DNA of 64,000 bases from Chromobacterium subtsugae (GTDB lineage: Bacteria; Pseudomonadota; Gammaproteobacteria; Burkholderiales; Chromobacteriaceae), in the NCBI RefSeq assembly GCF_001676875.1, contig NZ_JYKA01000005.1, positions 186,001 through 250,000 of the forward strand, given 5' to 3'. The notes under the pieces were generated by a model that ran no database searches, was not told the DNA's origin, and saw only the letters and a program-made list of their open reading frames with translations. The position numbers and the translations under genes are program-made. Positions within the stretch are counted from its first letter, which is position 1; the number at the start of each line of letters is the position of its first letter. Positions 45,323-55,188 of the stretch are shown piece after piece.

Positions 45323-46495
45323 TCAGCAGTTCATTCCGGCCACGTAGCCGGACGACCAGGCCCACTGGAAATTGTAGCCGCCCAGCCAGCCGGTGACGTC
45401 CACCACCTCGCCGATGAAAAACAGGCCGGGCACATCGGCCGCCATCATGGTCTTGGACGACAGGGCCTTGGTGGAAACGCCGCCCAGCGTGACTTCGGCC
45501 TTCTTGTAGCCCTGGGTGCCGTTGGGCTTCACCCGCCAGCGGTGCAAGCTCTCCGCCAGCTGTTTGCGCTGCTTAAGCCCCAGGTCCTTCAGCCGCTTGT
45601 TGAAGCCCTCGCGGTCCAGCCAGGCCTCGGCGAAGCGCTTGGGCCAATGGAATTCGCCCAGCGCGTTGGAGATCAGCTGCTCGCTGCCCGCCCTTTCCTC
45701 CAGCCAGGCTTCTGCATCGGCGTCCGGCAGCAGATTGAGCGTCAGCTCCATGCCGGGCTGCCAGTAAGACGATATCTGCAGGATGGCCGGGCCGGACACG
45801 CCCTTGTGGGTGAACAGCACGTTCTCGCGGAACTTGCCCTTGCCGGCGCGCGCCTCGACGTCCAGCGACACCCCCGCCAGCGGCGAAAACGTGTCGGCGT
45901 CCTCCACGTGGAAGGTCAGCGGCACCAGCGCCGGCGTCAGCGGCGTCAACGGCAAGCCGAACTGCTCGGCCAGCTGATAGCCGAAAGGCGTCGCGCCTAT
46001 CTGCGGGATGGACAGCCCGCCGGTGGCCACCACCAGAGATTCGGCGCGCAACTCGCCCATCGAGGTTTGCAGCGCGTAGCCCGACTCGACGCGCGCCACC
46101 TGCGAGATAGTGGTCTCCATCCGCCGCTCCACGCCGGCCTGCCGGCATTCCTCGTCCAGCATGGCTATAATCCGCTCGCTGCCGTCGTCGCAAAACAACT
46201 GGCCCAGCTTCTTTTCGTGATACGCGATGCCATGGCGCTCCACCATGGCGATGAAATCCTGCGGCGTGTATTGCGCTAGCGCCGAGCGGCAGAAATGCGG
46301 GTTGTCCGACAAGTAGCAGTCGAACTTGGCGTAAAGGTTGGTGAAGTTGCACCGCCCGCCGCCGGAGATGCGGATTTTTTCCGCCAGTTTGGCGGCATGG
46401 TCCAGCAACAGCACCTTGCGGCCGCGCTGGCCGGCGGTGGCGGCGCACATCAAACCGGCCGCGCCGGCGCCGATGACAATCACATCAAATTGCAA
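45323..46495 (-). CDS. FAD-dependent HI0933-type flavoprotein
   Basis: 390 residues starting at TTG (46495), with AAGGATAGAAA just upstream; in the longer frame to 46567 the preceding residues do not fit the family. The dinucleotide fold VIVIGAGAAGLMCAATAGQRG is at the very N-terminus, followed by KIRISGGGRCNFTN, and the end GEVVDVTGWLGGYNFQWAWSSG is the family C-terminus. Members are called HI0933, YhiN or BaiN; the substrate is unclear. It is divergent from sodB. Confidence 0.9.
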   Translation of the reverse strand: MQFDVIVIGAGAAGLMCAATAGQRGRKVLLLDHAAKLAEKIRISGGGRCNFTNLYAKFDCYLSDNPHFCRSALAQYTPQDFIAMVERHGIAYHEKKLGQLFCDDGSERIIAMLDEECRQAGVERRMETTISQVARVESGYALQTSMGELRAESLVVATGGLSIPQIGATPFGYQLAEQFGLPLTPLTPALVPLTFHVEDADTFSPLAGVSLDVEARAGKGKFRENVLFTHKGVSGPAILQISSYWQPGMELTLNLLPDADAEAWLEERAGSEQLISNALGEFHWPKRFAEAWLDREGFNKRLKDLGLKQRKQLAESLHRWRVKPNGTQGYKKAEVTLGGVSTKALSSKTMMAADVPGLFFIGEVVDVTGWLGGYNFQWAWSSGYVAGMNC

Positions 46496-46605
46496 ATTTC
46501 TATCCTTACCATTTCGGTCAACTATTGGCCTGTCCGCGCATCTTCCAGTAAACTGCGCGTAAAGCATCCGCTTATGCGGCTTACTTTCTCAACCAGGAGA
46601 GCATA

Positions 46606-47187
46606 ATGGAACACAAACTGCCTGAACTGCCGTACGCGCTGGACGCCCTGGCGCCGCACATTTCCAAGGAAACCCTGGAATTCCACTACGGCAAGCATCA
46701 CCAGACCTACATCACCAACCTGAACAACCTGATCAAGGGCACCGAGTTCGAGAACGCCTCCCTGGAAGAGATCGTGAAGAAATCCTCCGGCGGCATCTTC
46801 AACAACGCCGCTCAGGTTTGGAACCACACCTTCTACTGGTTCGGTCTGGCGCCGAACGCGGGCGGCGAACCGACCGGCGCGCTGGCCGACGCCATCAAGG
46901 CCAAGTGGGGTTCGTTCGAGGAATTCAAGAAGGCCTTCACCCAGACCGCCGTCGGCACCTTCGGTTCCGGCTGGGCCTGGCTGGTGAAGAACAGCGACGG
47001 CAGCCTGGACCTGGTATCCACCAGCAACGCCGCCACTCCGCTGACTACCGACAAGAAGCCGCTCTTGACCTGTGACGTGTGGGAACACGCGTATTATATC
47101 GATTACCGCAACAGCCGCCCGAACTATCTGGACAGCTTCTGGAAGCTGGTGAACTGGGACTTCGCGTCCAAGAACTTCGCCGCCTGA
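46606..47187 (+). CDS. sodB: Iron superoxide dismutase
   Basis: 193 residues. Metal ligands are the His in [12 protein letters not shown], the His in VWNHTFYW, and Asp and His in [30 protein letters not shown] and the general pattern mark the Fe type rather than the Mn type. The start is preceded by CCAGGAGAGCATA. Alone and ended by a terminator. Confidence 0.96.
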   Translation: MEHKLPELPYALDALAPHISKETLEFHYGKHHQTYITNLNNLIKGTEFENASLEEIVKKSSGGIFNNAAQVWNHTFYWFGLAPNAGGEPTGALADAIKAKWGSFEEFKKAFTQTAVGTFGSGWAWLVKNSDGSLDLVSTSNAATPLTTDKKPLLTCDVWEHAYYIDYRNSRPNYLDSFWKLVNWDFASKNFAA

Positions 47188-47204
47188 TTCCGGCGCGCAA
47201 GACC

Positions 47205-47228
47205 AAAGGGGCTTCGGCCCCTTTTTTA
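47205..47228 (+). terminator. Terminator of sodB
   Basis: AAAGGGGC-ttcg-GCCCCTTTTTT, a classical UUCG tetraloop terminator. Confidence 0.9.
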
Positions 47229-47251
47229 TTGTCGGCGGCCAAGCGGGCGGT

Positions 47252-48451
47252 TCAGCGCTCGGCCATCCACTGCAGGAACATTTCCGCCGACAGCGGACGG
47301 CTGCTGTAATACCCCTGCGCCACATCGCAACCCAGCGCCGACAGCTGCCGCCAGTCTTCTTCGTTCTCCACCCCTTCCGCCACCGACGACAGCCGCAGAC
47401 GCTGGCACATGGCGATGGCCGCGGTGAGAATGGCCAGCTTCTTCGGACTGCTGGATGCGTCGTGGACGAATTCGCGGTCGATTTTCAGTTCGGTGAACGG
47501 GCTGCGCGACAGCTGCTTCATCGATGAGTACCCGGTGCCGTAGTCGTCCATCGCCAGGCCGAAGCCATTCAGCCGCAAGCGCGCCAGCGTGCCCAGCGAG
47601 GCCGCCAGGTTGGACATCAGCGAGGTTTCCGTCACCTCCACCACGATGGCATGGCAGGTCAGTCCGCATGACTGCACGATGCAGGTCATTTCATCCACCA
47701 GATTGGCGTCGTTGAGCAGCGGAACCGGCAGATTGATCGACGCGTGCAGATCCGGCTGCACGGCGAGAAAACGGTTCAACTCCAGGCAAACCTGGCGCAA
47801 GAACTGGTAAAAGAAGCGCAGCGCCAGCGGCCCCTGTTCCAGGTGATGGACGAACACCGCCGGCTGCAGCACGCCGAACTGCGGGTGCTCCCAGCGCACT
47901 AGCGCCTCCATCCCGAACAGACGTCCGTCGCCTATCGAGATCTTGGGCTGGAAGTACGGCACCAGTTGCCCCAGGCCCAGCGCCAGCGCCACCTCTTCCT
48001 GGCTGAGCTTGAGATTGCTGATGACGGCGCCGGACAGGTGCCAGTCCGGGTCGCAGCCGTCCAGCACCCGCCGCACTTCCGCCAGGCTCAGCGGCTTGGG
48101 AAACACCGCCAGCAGGTCCAGCTCGGACGCGTCCACCACCCCCTGCACCGTATCCAGCACGTCGCGCGGCACGCCGCTCATCACCGCGACGAACTTCACC
48201 TTGCCCTTGCAGGTCTTGGCGATGCTCTCCAGCAGCTTGACGCCGTCCATGCCGGGCATGTTGAGGTCAGTCACCACCAGGTCCACCGACGCCAGCACAG
48301 CCAATTGTCCCAGCGCGTCCAGTCCGTTCTCCGCCTCGTGCACCACGGCAAAACCAAACTCGCGCAACAGTCCGGCTGCCACCATGCGCTGGCTGGGGGA
48401 GTCGTCCACCACCATCGCGCTGCGGCCCAGCCATTTTTCCAGATGCGTCAT
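47252..48451 (-). CDS. Response regulator with EAL domain (c-di-GMP phosphodiesterase)
   Basis: 399 residues. Receiver at about 10-125 (AMVVDDSPSQRMVAAGLLRE; phospho-Asp in LVVTDLNMPGMDG; Lys in FPKPLS), then an EAL domain with all catalytic parts: GMEALVRW, SINLPV, VEVTETSLM, AMDDYGTGYSS, LKIDREFV, AEGVEN, QGYY. It should hydrolyse c-di-GMP to pGpG. It is the last gene of the chemotaxis operon, four bases after cheB, linking chemotaxis signalling to c-di-GMP. It resembles VieA without an HTH. Confidence 0.92.
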   Translation of the reverse strand: MTHLEKWLGRSAMVVDDSPSQRMVAAGLLREFGFAVVHEAENGLDALGQLAVLASVDLVVTDLNMPGMDGVKLLESIAKTCKGKVKFVAVMSGVPRDVLDTVQGVVDASELDLLAVFPKPLSLAEVRRVLDGCDPDWHLSGAVISNLKLSQEEVALALGLGQLVPYFQPKISIGDGRLFGMEALVRWEHPQFGVLQPAVFVHHLEQGPLALRFFYQFLRQVCLELNRFLAVQPDLHASINLPVPLLNDANLVDEMTCIVQSCGLTCHAIVVEVTETSLMSNLAASLGTLARLRLNGFGLAMDDYGTGYSSMKQLSRSPFTELKIDREFVHDASSSPKKLAILTAAIAMCQRLRLSSVAEGVENEEDWRQLSALGCDVAQGYYSSRPLSAEMFLQWMAER

Positions 48452-48454
48452 GGT

Positions 48455-49546
48455 TCAACCCCTGATTCCGGCCAAGGTGTGGGTAATGCGCTCCAGCGAC
48501 ATCACCTCGTCCACCCCGCCATGGCTGATGGCCTCGTTAGGCATGCCGAACACCACGCAGGACTCCTCGTCCTGCGCCAGCGTCCGCGCGCCCGCGTCGT
48601 GCATCTCCCGCATGCCGCGGGCGCCGTCGTCGCCCATGCCGGTCATGATCACTCCCACCGCATTTTTGCCGGCATTCACCGCCACCGAGCGGAACAACAC
48701 ATCCACCGACGGCCGGTGGCGCGACACCAGCGGGCCGTCCTTGACCTCCGCCATGTATTGCGCGCCGCTGCGCTTGATCAGCAGATGCTTGCCGCCGGGG
48801 GCGATCAGCGCCACGCCGGAAATCAGCCGGTCGCCGCTTCTCGCCTCCCTCACCTCCACCTTGCATAGCCGGTTGAGGCGATCGGCGAAAGACGCGGTGA
48901 ACTTCTCAGGCATGTGCTGCACCACCGCCACGCCGGGGCAGGTGGCGGGCAGCCTGGGCAGCAGATATTCCAGCGCCTGGGTGCCGCCGGTGGAGGTGCC
49001 GATGGCGATGATCTTCTCGGTGGCGTGGTATTTCTCCAGGCCCGATGGCGCGTCCAGCACCACATCGGCGGTAAGCTTGGGCGCCGGGCCTTGCTCGCCG
49101 CCCCTGGGATTGGCCGCGCTGCTGGCGATGCGCTTGAACACGCCCATCCGCGCGCCGGCGGCGTCGCGCACTTCCTGGATCAGTTCCTTGGCCGCCTCCT
49201 GCAGAAAGGATTTCAAATTGATGGTGGGCTTGGTGATGATGGCCACCGCGCCGGCCGACATCGCGTCCAGCGTGATGCGGGCGCCTTTTTCGGTCAACGA
49301 CGAGCAGATGATGACCGGCGTCGGCCGCTCCTCCATGATTTTGCGCAGGAAAGTCAGGCCGTCCATCCGCGGCATCTCGATGTCCAGCAGGATCACGTCC
49401 GGCCAGCGCAGCTTCATCCGGTTCATCGCGAAGATGGGGTCGGGCGACGCGCCTATCACCTCGATGTCCGGCGCGGTGGCCAGCATCTGCCCCAGCACTT
49501 CGCGCACTACGGCGGAATCATCCACGATCAGGACGGCGATGCTCAT
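48455..49546 (-). CDS. cheB: Chemotaxis methylesterase CheB
   Basis: 363 residues. Receiver domain ([18 protein letters not shown]; Asp in [12 protein letters not shown]), linker, then the methylesterase domain with Ser in [10 protein letters not shown], His in VVQHMPEKF and Asp in [12 protein letters not shown]. It demethylates or deamidates receptor glutamates when phosphorylated by CheA. It overlaps the cheR stop by four bases, so the two enzymes are made together. Confidence 0.95.
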   Translation of the reverse strand: MSIAVLIVDDSAVVREVLGQMLATAPDIEVIGASPDPIFAMNRMKLRWPDVILLDIEMPRMDGLTFLRKIMEERPTPVIICSSLTEKGARITLDAMSAGAVAIITKPTINLKSFLQEAAKELIQEVRDAAGARMGVFKRIASSAANPRGGEQGPAPKLTADVVLDAPSGLEKYHATEKIIAIGTSTGGTQALEYLLPRLPATCPGVAVVQHMPEKFTASFADRLNRLCKVEVREARSGDRLISGVALIAPGGKHLLIKRSGAQYMAEVKDGPLVSRHRPSVDVLFRSVAVNAGKNAVGVIMTGMGDDGARGMREMHDAGARTLAQDEESCVVFGMPNEAISHGGVDEVMSLERITHTLAGIRG

Positions 49547-50391
49547 TTCCCTCCTCCTCTCATCCGCGAGGCATCCAGCCGGTAGCGGGACGGTTCCTCC
49601 TGGACCAGCGGCAGCGCCAGCTTATGCAGCGATTCGGAATGCCCGATCAGCAGATGGCCGCCCTGCTTCATCCGGGTGCACAGATTGGACAGCACGCTCA
49701 GCTTGGTCGTCTCATTGAAGTAAATCAGAACATTGCGCAAAAAGACAATATCGAATTCGCCATGGTGGAACTTGTCGCAATGCAGCAGGTTGAGATTGGC
49801 GAAATCCACCCGCCGCGCCAGTTCCGGCGCCACCTTGACCATGCCTTCGTATTCATCGTGGCCGCGCAGAAAATATTTCTGCCAGAAATGCGGCGGCGTG
49901 CGGCGGGCGCGCTCTATCGGATACACCGCGCGCTTGGCGGCGGCCAGCACCTTGGTGTTGATGTCGGTGGCGTAGATCTTCCAGTTGCCGCTCAAACCCA
50001 GCGCCTCGGCCAGCACCATGGCGATGGTGTAGGGCTCTTCGCCGGTGGAACAGGCCGCCGACCACACTCTGAGCATGCCCGGCCGGATATCGCGCAGATG
50101 CTGCGCTTCCCGTTCCAGCCAGTGGAAATGCTGGGGCTCGCGGAAAAAATAGGTTTCGTTGGTGGACAGCAGGTTGATCGCCCGCTGGCGCTCGGCATGC
50201 GCGCTTGGGCTGCGCAGCAGCTGCCAGTAGGCCGAGTAGCTGGCCAGCCCCAAGTGGCGGATGCGTTTGGACAGCCGCGACTGCACCAGCGAGCGCTTGC
50301 CCGGCGGCAGGTCTATCCCCGCCTCGCGGAAAATGAACTGGCGGAAAAAGGCGAATTCCTCATCGCTTAGCACCGGGTCACGATTCAGCAC
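49543..50391 (-). CDS. cheR: Chemotaxis methyltransferase CheR
   Basis: 282 residues. N-terminal helical domain ([36 protein letters not shown]) and SAM-binding domain ([46 protein letters not shown]). It methylates receptor glutamates. It lies 15 bases after cheW, and its end overlaps cheB. Confidence 0.95.
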   Translation of the reverse strand: MLNRDPVLSDEEFAFFRQFIFREAGIDLPPGKRSLVQSRLSKRIRHLGLASYSAYWQLLRSPSAHAERQRAINLLSTNETYFFREPQHFHWLEREAQHLRDIRPGMLRVWSAACSTGEEPYTIAMVLAEALGLSGNWKIYATDINTKVLAAAKRAVYPIERARRTPPHFWQKYFLRGHDEYEGMVKVAPELARRVDFANLNLLHCDKFHHGEFDIVFLRNVLIYFNETTKLSVLSNLCTRMKQGGHLLIGHSESLHKLALPLVQEEPSRYRLDASRMRGGGK

Positions 50392-50406
50392 GCGCCGCTC
50401 CCGCCC

Positions 50407-50946
50407 TCAGGCCACCTCGGCATCGTCGTTGAAGTGCTGCTGGGCGACCGACTCCGCCATCGCGCTCAACTCCGTCACCGACAGCGCCTGCTGCACATTC
50501 AGCAGAATGGCGAAGCGCTCGTTGATGGTGGCGATGCCCTGGATGAAATCGCCGCGTATGCTGACGCCGAAGGTCGGCGATGGGTCGATGTCGGTCTCCG
50601 GTATCTCCAGCACTTCGCACACCGCGTCCAGCAGGATGCCCACCTCGTTGTAGCCGTTGTCCAGCCCCGGCAGCGACAGAATGGCGACGCAGGTGGACGG
50701 TTTCAGCTCGGTCAGGCCGCGGCCGAAGCGGATCGACAGGTCTATCACCGGCACCACCGAGCCGCGCAGATTGATGATGCCGCGCACGAAGCTCGGCATC
50801 ATCGGCACATGGGTGATGCCGTCCAGCTCGATGATCTCGCGGATGAAGTTGATCTGGATGCCGAACAAATCCTCGCCCAGGATGAAGGTGACGCAATGGA
50901 ACTTGCCGCTGCCATGCGCGGCGCCCGGATTAGCGCGCTCGGTCAT
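50407..50946 (-). CDS. cheW: Chemotaxis coupling protein CheW
   Basis: 179 residues, single CheW domain (FILGEDLFGIQINFIREIIELDGITHVPMMPSFVRGIINLRGSVVPVIDLSIRFG). It couples the receptor to CheA. It sits 11 bases after the MCP gene in the operon. Confidence 0.93.
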   Translation of the reverse strand: MTERANPGAAHGSGKFHCVTFILGEDLFGIQINFIREIIELDGITHVPMMPSFVRGIINLRGSVVPVIDLSIRFGRGLTELKPSTCVAILSLPGLDNGYNEVGILLDAVCEVLEIPETDIDPSPTFGVSIRGDFIQGIATINERFAILLNVQQALSVTELSAMAESVAQQHFNDDAEVA

Positions 50947-50957
50947 GTTGGTTCTCC

Positions 50958-52640
50958 TCAGTATTTGGAAAACTTGTCGTCGTCCACGCCTTCGTCGAAA
51001 TCATCGTCGTCCGCCTGCATCGAGTGCGGCGGCGCCGAGGCCGTTTTGCGCGCGCCGCCGGCGCCATGGCCGCTCATGTGCAGCGATATGCCCTTGCGCG
51101 CGTGGCGGCTGCTGCGCAGCTTGAACTGCTGCATCAGGTCCTGCAGCTGCATCGCCGCCGAACTGAGCTCTTCCGAGGTGGAGCTCAGTTCCTCCGCCGA
51201 CGACGCCGACGACTGCATGCCGGTGCTGATCTGCGAAACCGCGGTGTTGATCTGGTCGATGCCGGTGCGCTGCTCGCGCGAAGCGGCCGATATTTCCTGC
51301 ACCAAGGTGGCGGTCTGGTCTATCCCCGGCAGCATTTCCTGCAGCAGCACCCCGGCGCGCTCCGCCACGCTGACCGAGCGCCCGGCCAGATCGCCGATTT
51401 CCTTGGCCGCCACCTGCGAGCGTTCGGCCAGCTTGCGCACTTCCACCGCCACGGTGGCGAAGCCCTTGCCGTGTTCGCCGGCGCGGGCCGCTTCGATCGC
51501 CGCGTTGATCGCCAGCAGGTCGGTTTTGTTGGCGATGTCGTTGATCACGGTGATGCGCGAGGCGATTTCCTTCATTGCGTGCACCATGTCGCCCACCGCC
51601 TTGCCGCTTTCGGTGGCGCTGTCGGCCGACTTCGACGCGATGCCCTCGGTGACGCGGGCGTTATCGGCGTTCTGGGTGACGGTGGACGCCATCTCCTCCA
51701 CCGACGCGCTGGTTTCCTCCACGCTGGAGGCCAGTTCCGACGCCGTCTGCGCCAGCGAGCTGGCGGTGGACGACACCTGTTCCGACGCCGCGCCTATCGA
51801 TTCGGACATCGAGCTGACCTCGGCCAGCGTATCGGACAGCCGGTGCGCCATGCCCTTGATCGAGTACAGCAGGCTGCTGCTGTCGTTGCCGTTCAGCTTG
51901 ATCGGCACCGACAGGTCGCCGTCGGCCACCCGCGCCACCACCTGCATCGCGTAGGATGGATCGCCGCCCAGCTGGCGCAGGATGCTGCGCGTCACCAGCA
52001 GGGACAGCGCGCCGCAAATGAGCAATGAAATGATCGAAAGGGTGATCACCACTCGCGTTGTGGAGGCATATGTCTCCTGACCCAATGTATGCGTCTTTTC
52101 AGCGACTCTCTCATTCACTTCTTTCACGAGCGTCAGTGATTGCTCGACAATATCAAAAGCGGGTCGCGCCTTGCTTCTCACAATCTCCATTGCCCGTTTG
52201 CGCCCTTCCCCCGTGCCTGGGTCTTCATAAGCCAGCTTCATGGCTTCCTTGCTTGCGCTCAAATAAATAGGCCATTGCGTCTGCCAGCGCCTATTGGCAT
52301 CAGCTTCTTCTGGCTCCATGGTCGAGCCTAGTTCCAACTTCATCTGCTGGAACAACTCCTTGTCATATTGATCCATGTGCGCCGCGGCATCATCCATTTT
52401 GGCCTTGTCGGTTTCTGCCAGATATCGATAAAGCGCTCGGTTGTGCGTCATCGCCGCGACTCTGGCGTTGCTGATGCCGATCAGTGGGCTGAACTGATTG
52501 GTGAATAAATCCTCGAGACCCGCATTCACTCTTGCGCTGGCTTGGTAACCGACGATACCCATCGTCAACAACAACGCCAGAAGCACGCCGAAACTAAGCA
52601 GCAGCTTGGTCCTGACTTGCAGGTTGTGAAACCAGTTCAT
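50958..52640 (-). CDS. Methyl-accepting chemotaxis protein
   Basis: 560 residues from the ATG at 52640 (AGGTCTGTC upstream). First TM helix (KLLLSFGVLLALLLTMGIVGY), a four-helix-bundle periplasmic domain (about 30-185), second TM (VVITLSIISLLICGALSLLVT), a HAMP-like region (QLGGDPSYAMQVVARVADGDLSVPI) and a cytoplasmic signalling domain with tip IAFLAIN-like KTDLLAINAAIEAARAGEHGKGFATVAVEVRKLAERS. It lacks the C-terminal NWETF CheR tether. The DNA for the periplasmic domain (about 52050-52640) is clearly more AT-rich than the rest, suggesting an acquired sensor module. Confidence 0.93.
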   Translation of the reverse strand: MNWFHNLQVRTKLLLSFGVLLALLLTMGIVGYQASARVNAGLEDLFTNQFSPLIGISNARVAAMTHNRALYRYLAETDKAKMDDAAAHMDQYDKELFQQMKLELGSTMEPEEADANRRWQTQWPIYLSASKEAMKLAYEDPGTGEGRKRAMEIVRSKARPAFDIVEQSLTLVKEVNERVAEKTHTLGQETYASTTRVVITLSIISLLICGALSLLVTRSILRQLGGDPSYAMQVVARVADGDLSVPIKLNGNDSSSLLYSIKGMAHRLSDTLAEVSSMSESIGAASEQVSSTASSLAQTASELASSVEETSASVEEMASTVTQNADNARVTEGIASKSADSATESGKAVGDMVHAMKEIASRITVINDIANKTDLLAINAAIEAARAGEHGKGFATVAVEVRKLAERSQVAAKEIGDLAGRSVSVAERAGVLLQEMLPGIDQTATLVQEISAASREQRTGIDQINTAVSQISTGMQSSASSAEELSSTSEELSSAAMQLQDLMQQFKLRSSRHARKGISLHMSGHGAGGARKTASAPPHSMQADDDDFDEGVDDDKFSKY

Positions 52641-52685
52641 GACAGACCTCTCTCCTGAAATTGTCAAAATTAGAACATTCAAGCT

Positions 52686-54854
52686 CTAATCCCAGTGCGT
52701 CGCCGCTTCCGTGCCCTGTTTTATCAACCGGCGTTCGCGCCGGCAGGCGTGATGGATCAACTGCGGAATGTCCAGCACCAGCGCCGGCTTGCCGTTGCCC
52801 AGGATGGTGGAGCCGCTGATGCCGCGCAGCGATTTGAAGATCTCGCCCAAGGGCTTGATCACCGCCTGCACTTCACCCATCAGCCGGTCCACCACGATGC
52901 CGGCGCGGTGCTCGCCGTAATGGACGATCACGATGTATTCCGGCTGGCCCGATGGCGGCAGGCCGAACAGCTCGCGCAGGGAGACGAAGGGCAGCCAGTC
53001 GCCGCGCAGGTTAACCTGGCGCGCGCGCTGGCTCATCGCGCCGGGCGGCATGTCCACGCATTCGATCATCATGTCCAGCGGCATCACCAGCGCCGATTCG
53101 TTCACTTCCACCCGGAAGCCGTCGATGATGGCCAGCGTCAGCGGCAGCCGCAGCCGGAAGGTGGAGCCCAGCCCCGGCTGCGACTGAATCTCTATCTCGC
53201 CGCGCAGCGATTCGATATTGCGCTTCACCACGTCCATGCCGACGCCTCGGCCGGACAGGTCGCTCACCGCTTCGGCGGTGGAAAAGCCGGGCAGGAAGAT
53301 CAGCTGCAGGGTTTCCTGGTCGCTCAGAACCCGGCCCTCGGCGACCAGGCCGCGCTCCACTGCCTTGGCCAGCACCTTTTCGCGGTTGATGCCGCCGCCG
53401 TCGTCCTTCACCTCCACCACCACCGAGCCGGCGTCGTGGTAGGCATTCAGCGTGACCGTGCCCTCTGGCGGCTTGCCGGCGGCCAGGCGCTTGTCCGCCG
53501 ACTCCAGGCCGTGGTCCACCGCGTTGCGGACGATGTGCATCAGCGGGTCGGTCAGCTTTTCCACCATCGATTTGTCGATTTCGGTGTCGCCGCCCTTGAT
53601 TTCCAGGTGGATGGTCTTGCCCAGCTGCTTGGACACTTCGCGCACCATGCGCGGGAAGCGGCTGAAGATTTCGTCCACCGGCACCATGCGCAGGGTCAGC
53701 GCGTCGTCGCGTATGCTTTCCACCAGGGTGTTGATCACCGCCACCGATTCCAGCAGCTCGGCATCGCCGCGCGCCTGGGCGATCAGCTTGGTGCCGGACG
53801 AGGCGATCACCAGCTCGCCCACCCGGTTGATCAACCGGTCCAGCTTGCCAGCCTCGATGCGGATGTATTGGCCGTCGCCGCGGCCGGGCTTGCTTGGCGC
53901 GCCGCCGGCCGGCTGCGCGGCCGTTGACGCCGGCGCGGGGCCTTCCAGAACTGCGGCGGTTTCGGATTCGGGCTCGGGCTGCCCCAGGTCGCCGCGCTCA
54001 ATGCGGGCGGCTTCGGCCTCGGTCAGCGCTCCCCGCCTGAGCCAGCGCGCCAACTGCTCGTCCAGCGGCTCGCCCAGGCGTTCCGCCAAGGCCAGGAAAT
54101 CCGCCAGCGAGGCGTGCGGCGGCAGGATGCCGATCAGGCTGTCCTCGGCGATGAATTCGAAGGTGCCCGCGATGCGCTCCGGGCTCTCCGCCGACTCCAG
54201 GCTGAGATCCAGGCCCATGAAGCACTCGGTGGCGTCGAACAGCGGCAGCGGCGGCCAATTGCGCCACACCGGCTCCGCCTGCAGCACGGTGCCGCATCCG
54301 GCCAGATAGCGCAGAAAGGACAGCGGATCGAAGCCGTGGCGGAAGGTGTCGGCGTGGAAGCGCAGCGACAGCTGCCAATAAGGCGTCTGCGTCGCGACGG
54401 ACTCGCTGGCGGCCGCTGCGGGCGGCGCAGCGCCCTCCGTCTGCGCGTCGGTTTCGACCGCCTCGCCGTCCTGATAGCGCCGCAGGCTGAGCAGCAGCGG
54501 CTCGCCTTCGGGCAGATCCTGGCGCGCCATATCGTCGCTGATCGAGGCGCTGTCCAGCAGCCGGCGCAAATGGTCATTGCAGGACAGCAGCAGGCCGATC
54601 AGGTCGTCGCTCAGCGCCACCTGTCCCGAACGCAGCCTTTCCAGCACGTTTTCCACCACGTGGGCGAAGCGGACCAAGGCGTCCAGGCCGAAAATGCCGG
54701 CCGACCCCTTGATGGTATGCGCGGTGCGGAACAGCAGGTTGTAGGTTTCGGCATTGGGCGGATAGGCCACCGGGTCGAGCAGCGCCGTTTCCAGCCCGTC
54801 GCACAGCTCGCGCGATTCCTCGAAGAATACCGCCTTGGCCTTGCTAAGATCCAT
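52686..54854 (-). CDS. cheA: Chemotaxis histidine kinase CheA
   Basis: 722 residues from the ATG at 54854 (GGGGGAGC upstream). Phosphotransfer domain with His in FRTAHTIKGSAGIFG, a central region unlike the enteric P2 (about 155-270), dimerisation domain (YIRIEAGKLDRLINRVGELVIASS), ATPase (HIVRNAVDHGLES, DDGGGINREKV, GRGVGMDVVKRNIESLRGEI) and a C-terminal CheW-like domain. It phosphorylates CheY and CheB. It overlaps the STAS gene by 11 bases at its start. Confidence 0.95.
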   Translation of the reverse strand: MDLSKAKAVFFEESRELCDGLETALLDPVAYPPNAETYNLLFRTAHTIKGSAGIFGLDALVRFAHVVENVLERLRSGQVALSDDLIGLLLSCNDHLRRLLDSASISDDMARQDLPEGEPLLLSLRRYQDGEAVETDAQTEGAAPPAAAASESVATQTPYWQLSLRFHADTFRHGFDPLSFLRYLAGCGTVLQAEPVWRNWPPLPLFDATECFMGLDLSLESAESPERIAGTFEFIAEDSLIGILPPHASLADFLALAERLGEPLDEQLARWLRRGALTEAEAARIERGDLGQPEPESETAAVLEGPAPASTAAQPAGGAPSKPGRGDGQYIRIEAGKLDRLINRVGELVIASSGTKLIAQARGDAELLESVAVINTLVESIRDDALTLRMVPVDEIFSRFPRMVREVSKQLGKTIHLEIKGGDTEIDKSMVEKLTDPLMHIVRNAVDHGLESADKRLAAGKPPEGTVTLNAYHDAGSVVVEVKDDGGGINREKVLAKAVERGLVAEGRVLSDQETLQLIFLPGFSTAEAVSDLSGRGVGMDVVKRNIESLRGEIEIQSQPGLGSTFRLRLPLTLAIIDGFRVEVNESALVMPLDMMIECVDMPPGAMSQRARQVNLRGDWLPFVSLRELFGLPPSGQPEYIVIVHYGEHRAGIVVDRLMGEVQAVIKPLGEIFKSLRGISGSTILGNGKPALVLDIPQLIHHACRRERRLIKQGTEAATHWD

Positions 54855-55176
54855 GCTCCCCCTCCCCCGCGCTCTCCATCCGCGCGGCGCCTGTTTCTGC
54901 GGCGAAACCCAGCCAATTGCCCACCTCGTCCACCAGCGCGTTGCTGCCGGCAATGGAGACATCGCGCTCCATCCGCCGCGCCTCGGCCAACAGCACGCAC
55001 AGCAATTGGGCGCCGCAGCCATCCAGCTCCGTTACTGCGGATAGGTCAAGCCGCACGCTTGGGTGATTGAGCAGGCCAAGCAGCTCATCCTGCAGCATCT
55101 CAATGGTGAAGATGGTCAATTCGCCGTCGATTGCGGCCCGCATCGCCTCGCCATCCTGCGTCACTTGAATCGGCAT
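54844..55176 (-). CDS. STAS domain protein in the chemotaxis operon
   Basis: 110 residues, a single STAS (anti-anti-sigma-like) domain: AIDGELTIFTIEMLQDELLGLLNHPSVRLDLSAVTELDGCGAQLLCVLLAEARRMERDVSIAG. In a STAS protein the phosphoacceptor is often a Ser before the conserved Gly; here the corresponding segment is ELDGCGAQLL with Cys in place of Ser, so phosphorylation there is unlikely. Between cheY and cheA; similar STAS genes occur in other chemotaxis operons, where they are thought to modulate CheA or CheY. Confidence 0.88.
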   Translation of the reverse strand: MPIQVTQDGEAMRAAIDGELTIFTIEMLQDELLGLLNHPSVRLDLSAVTELDGCGAQLLCVLLAEARRMERDVSIAGSNALVDEVGNWLGFAAETGAARMESAGEGEHGS

Positions 55177-55188
55177 GATGGTTTCGGC

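Noticed and set aside
44399-46279. A 626-codon open frame on the plus strand across dnaB and the flavoprotein gene
   Set aside because: Antisense shadow of two clear genes; no family features or ribosome site.
47943-49718. A 591-codon Ser/Thr-rich open frame on the plus strand
   Set aside because: Antisense to the EAL regulator and cheB, both with complete catalytic motifs.
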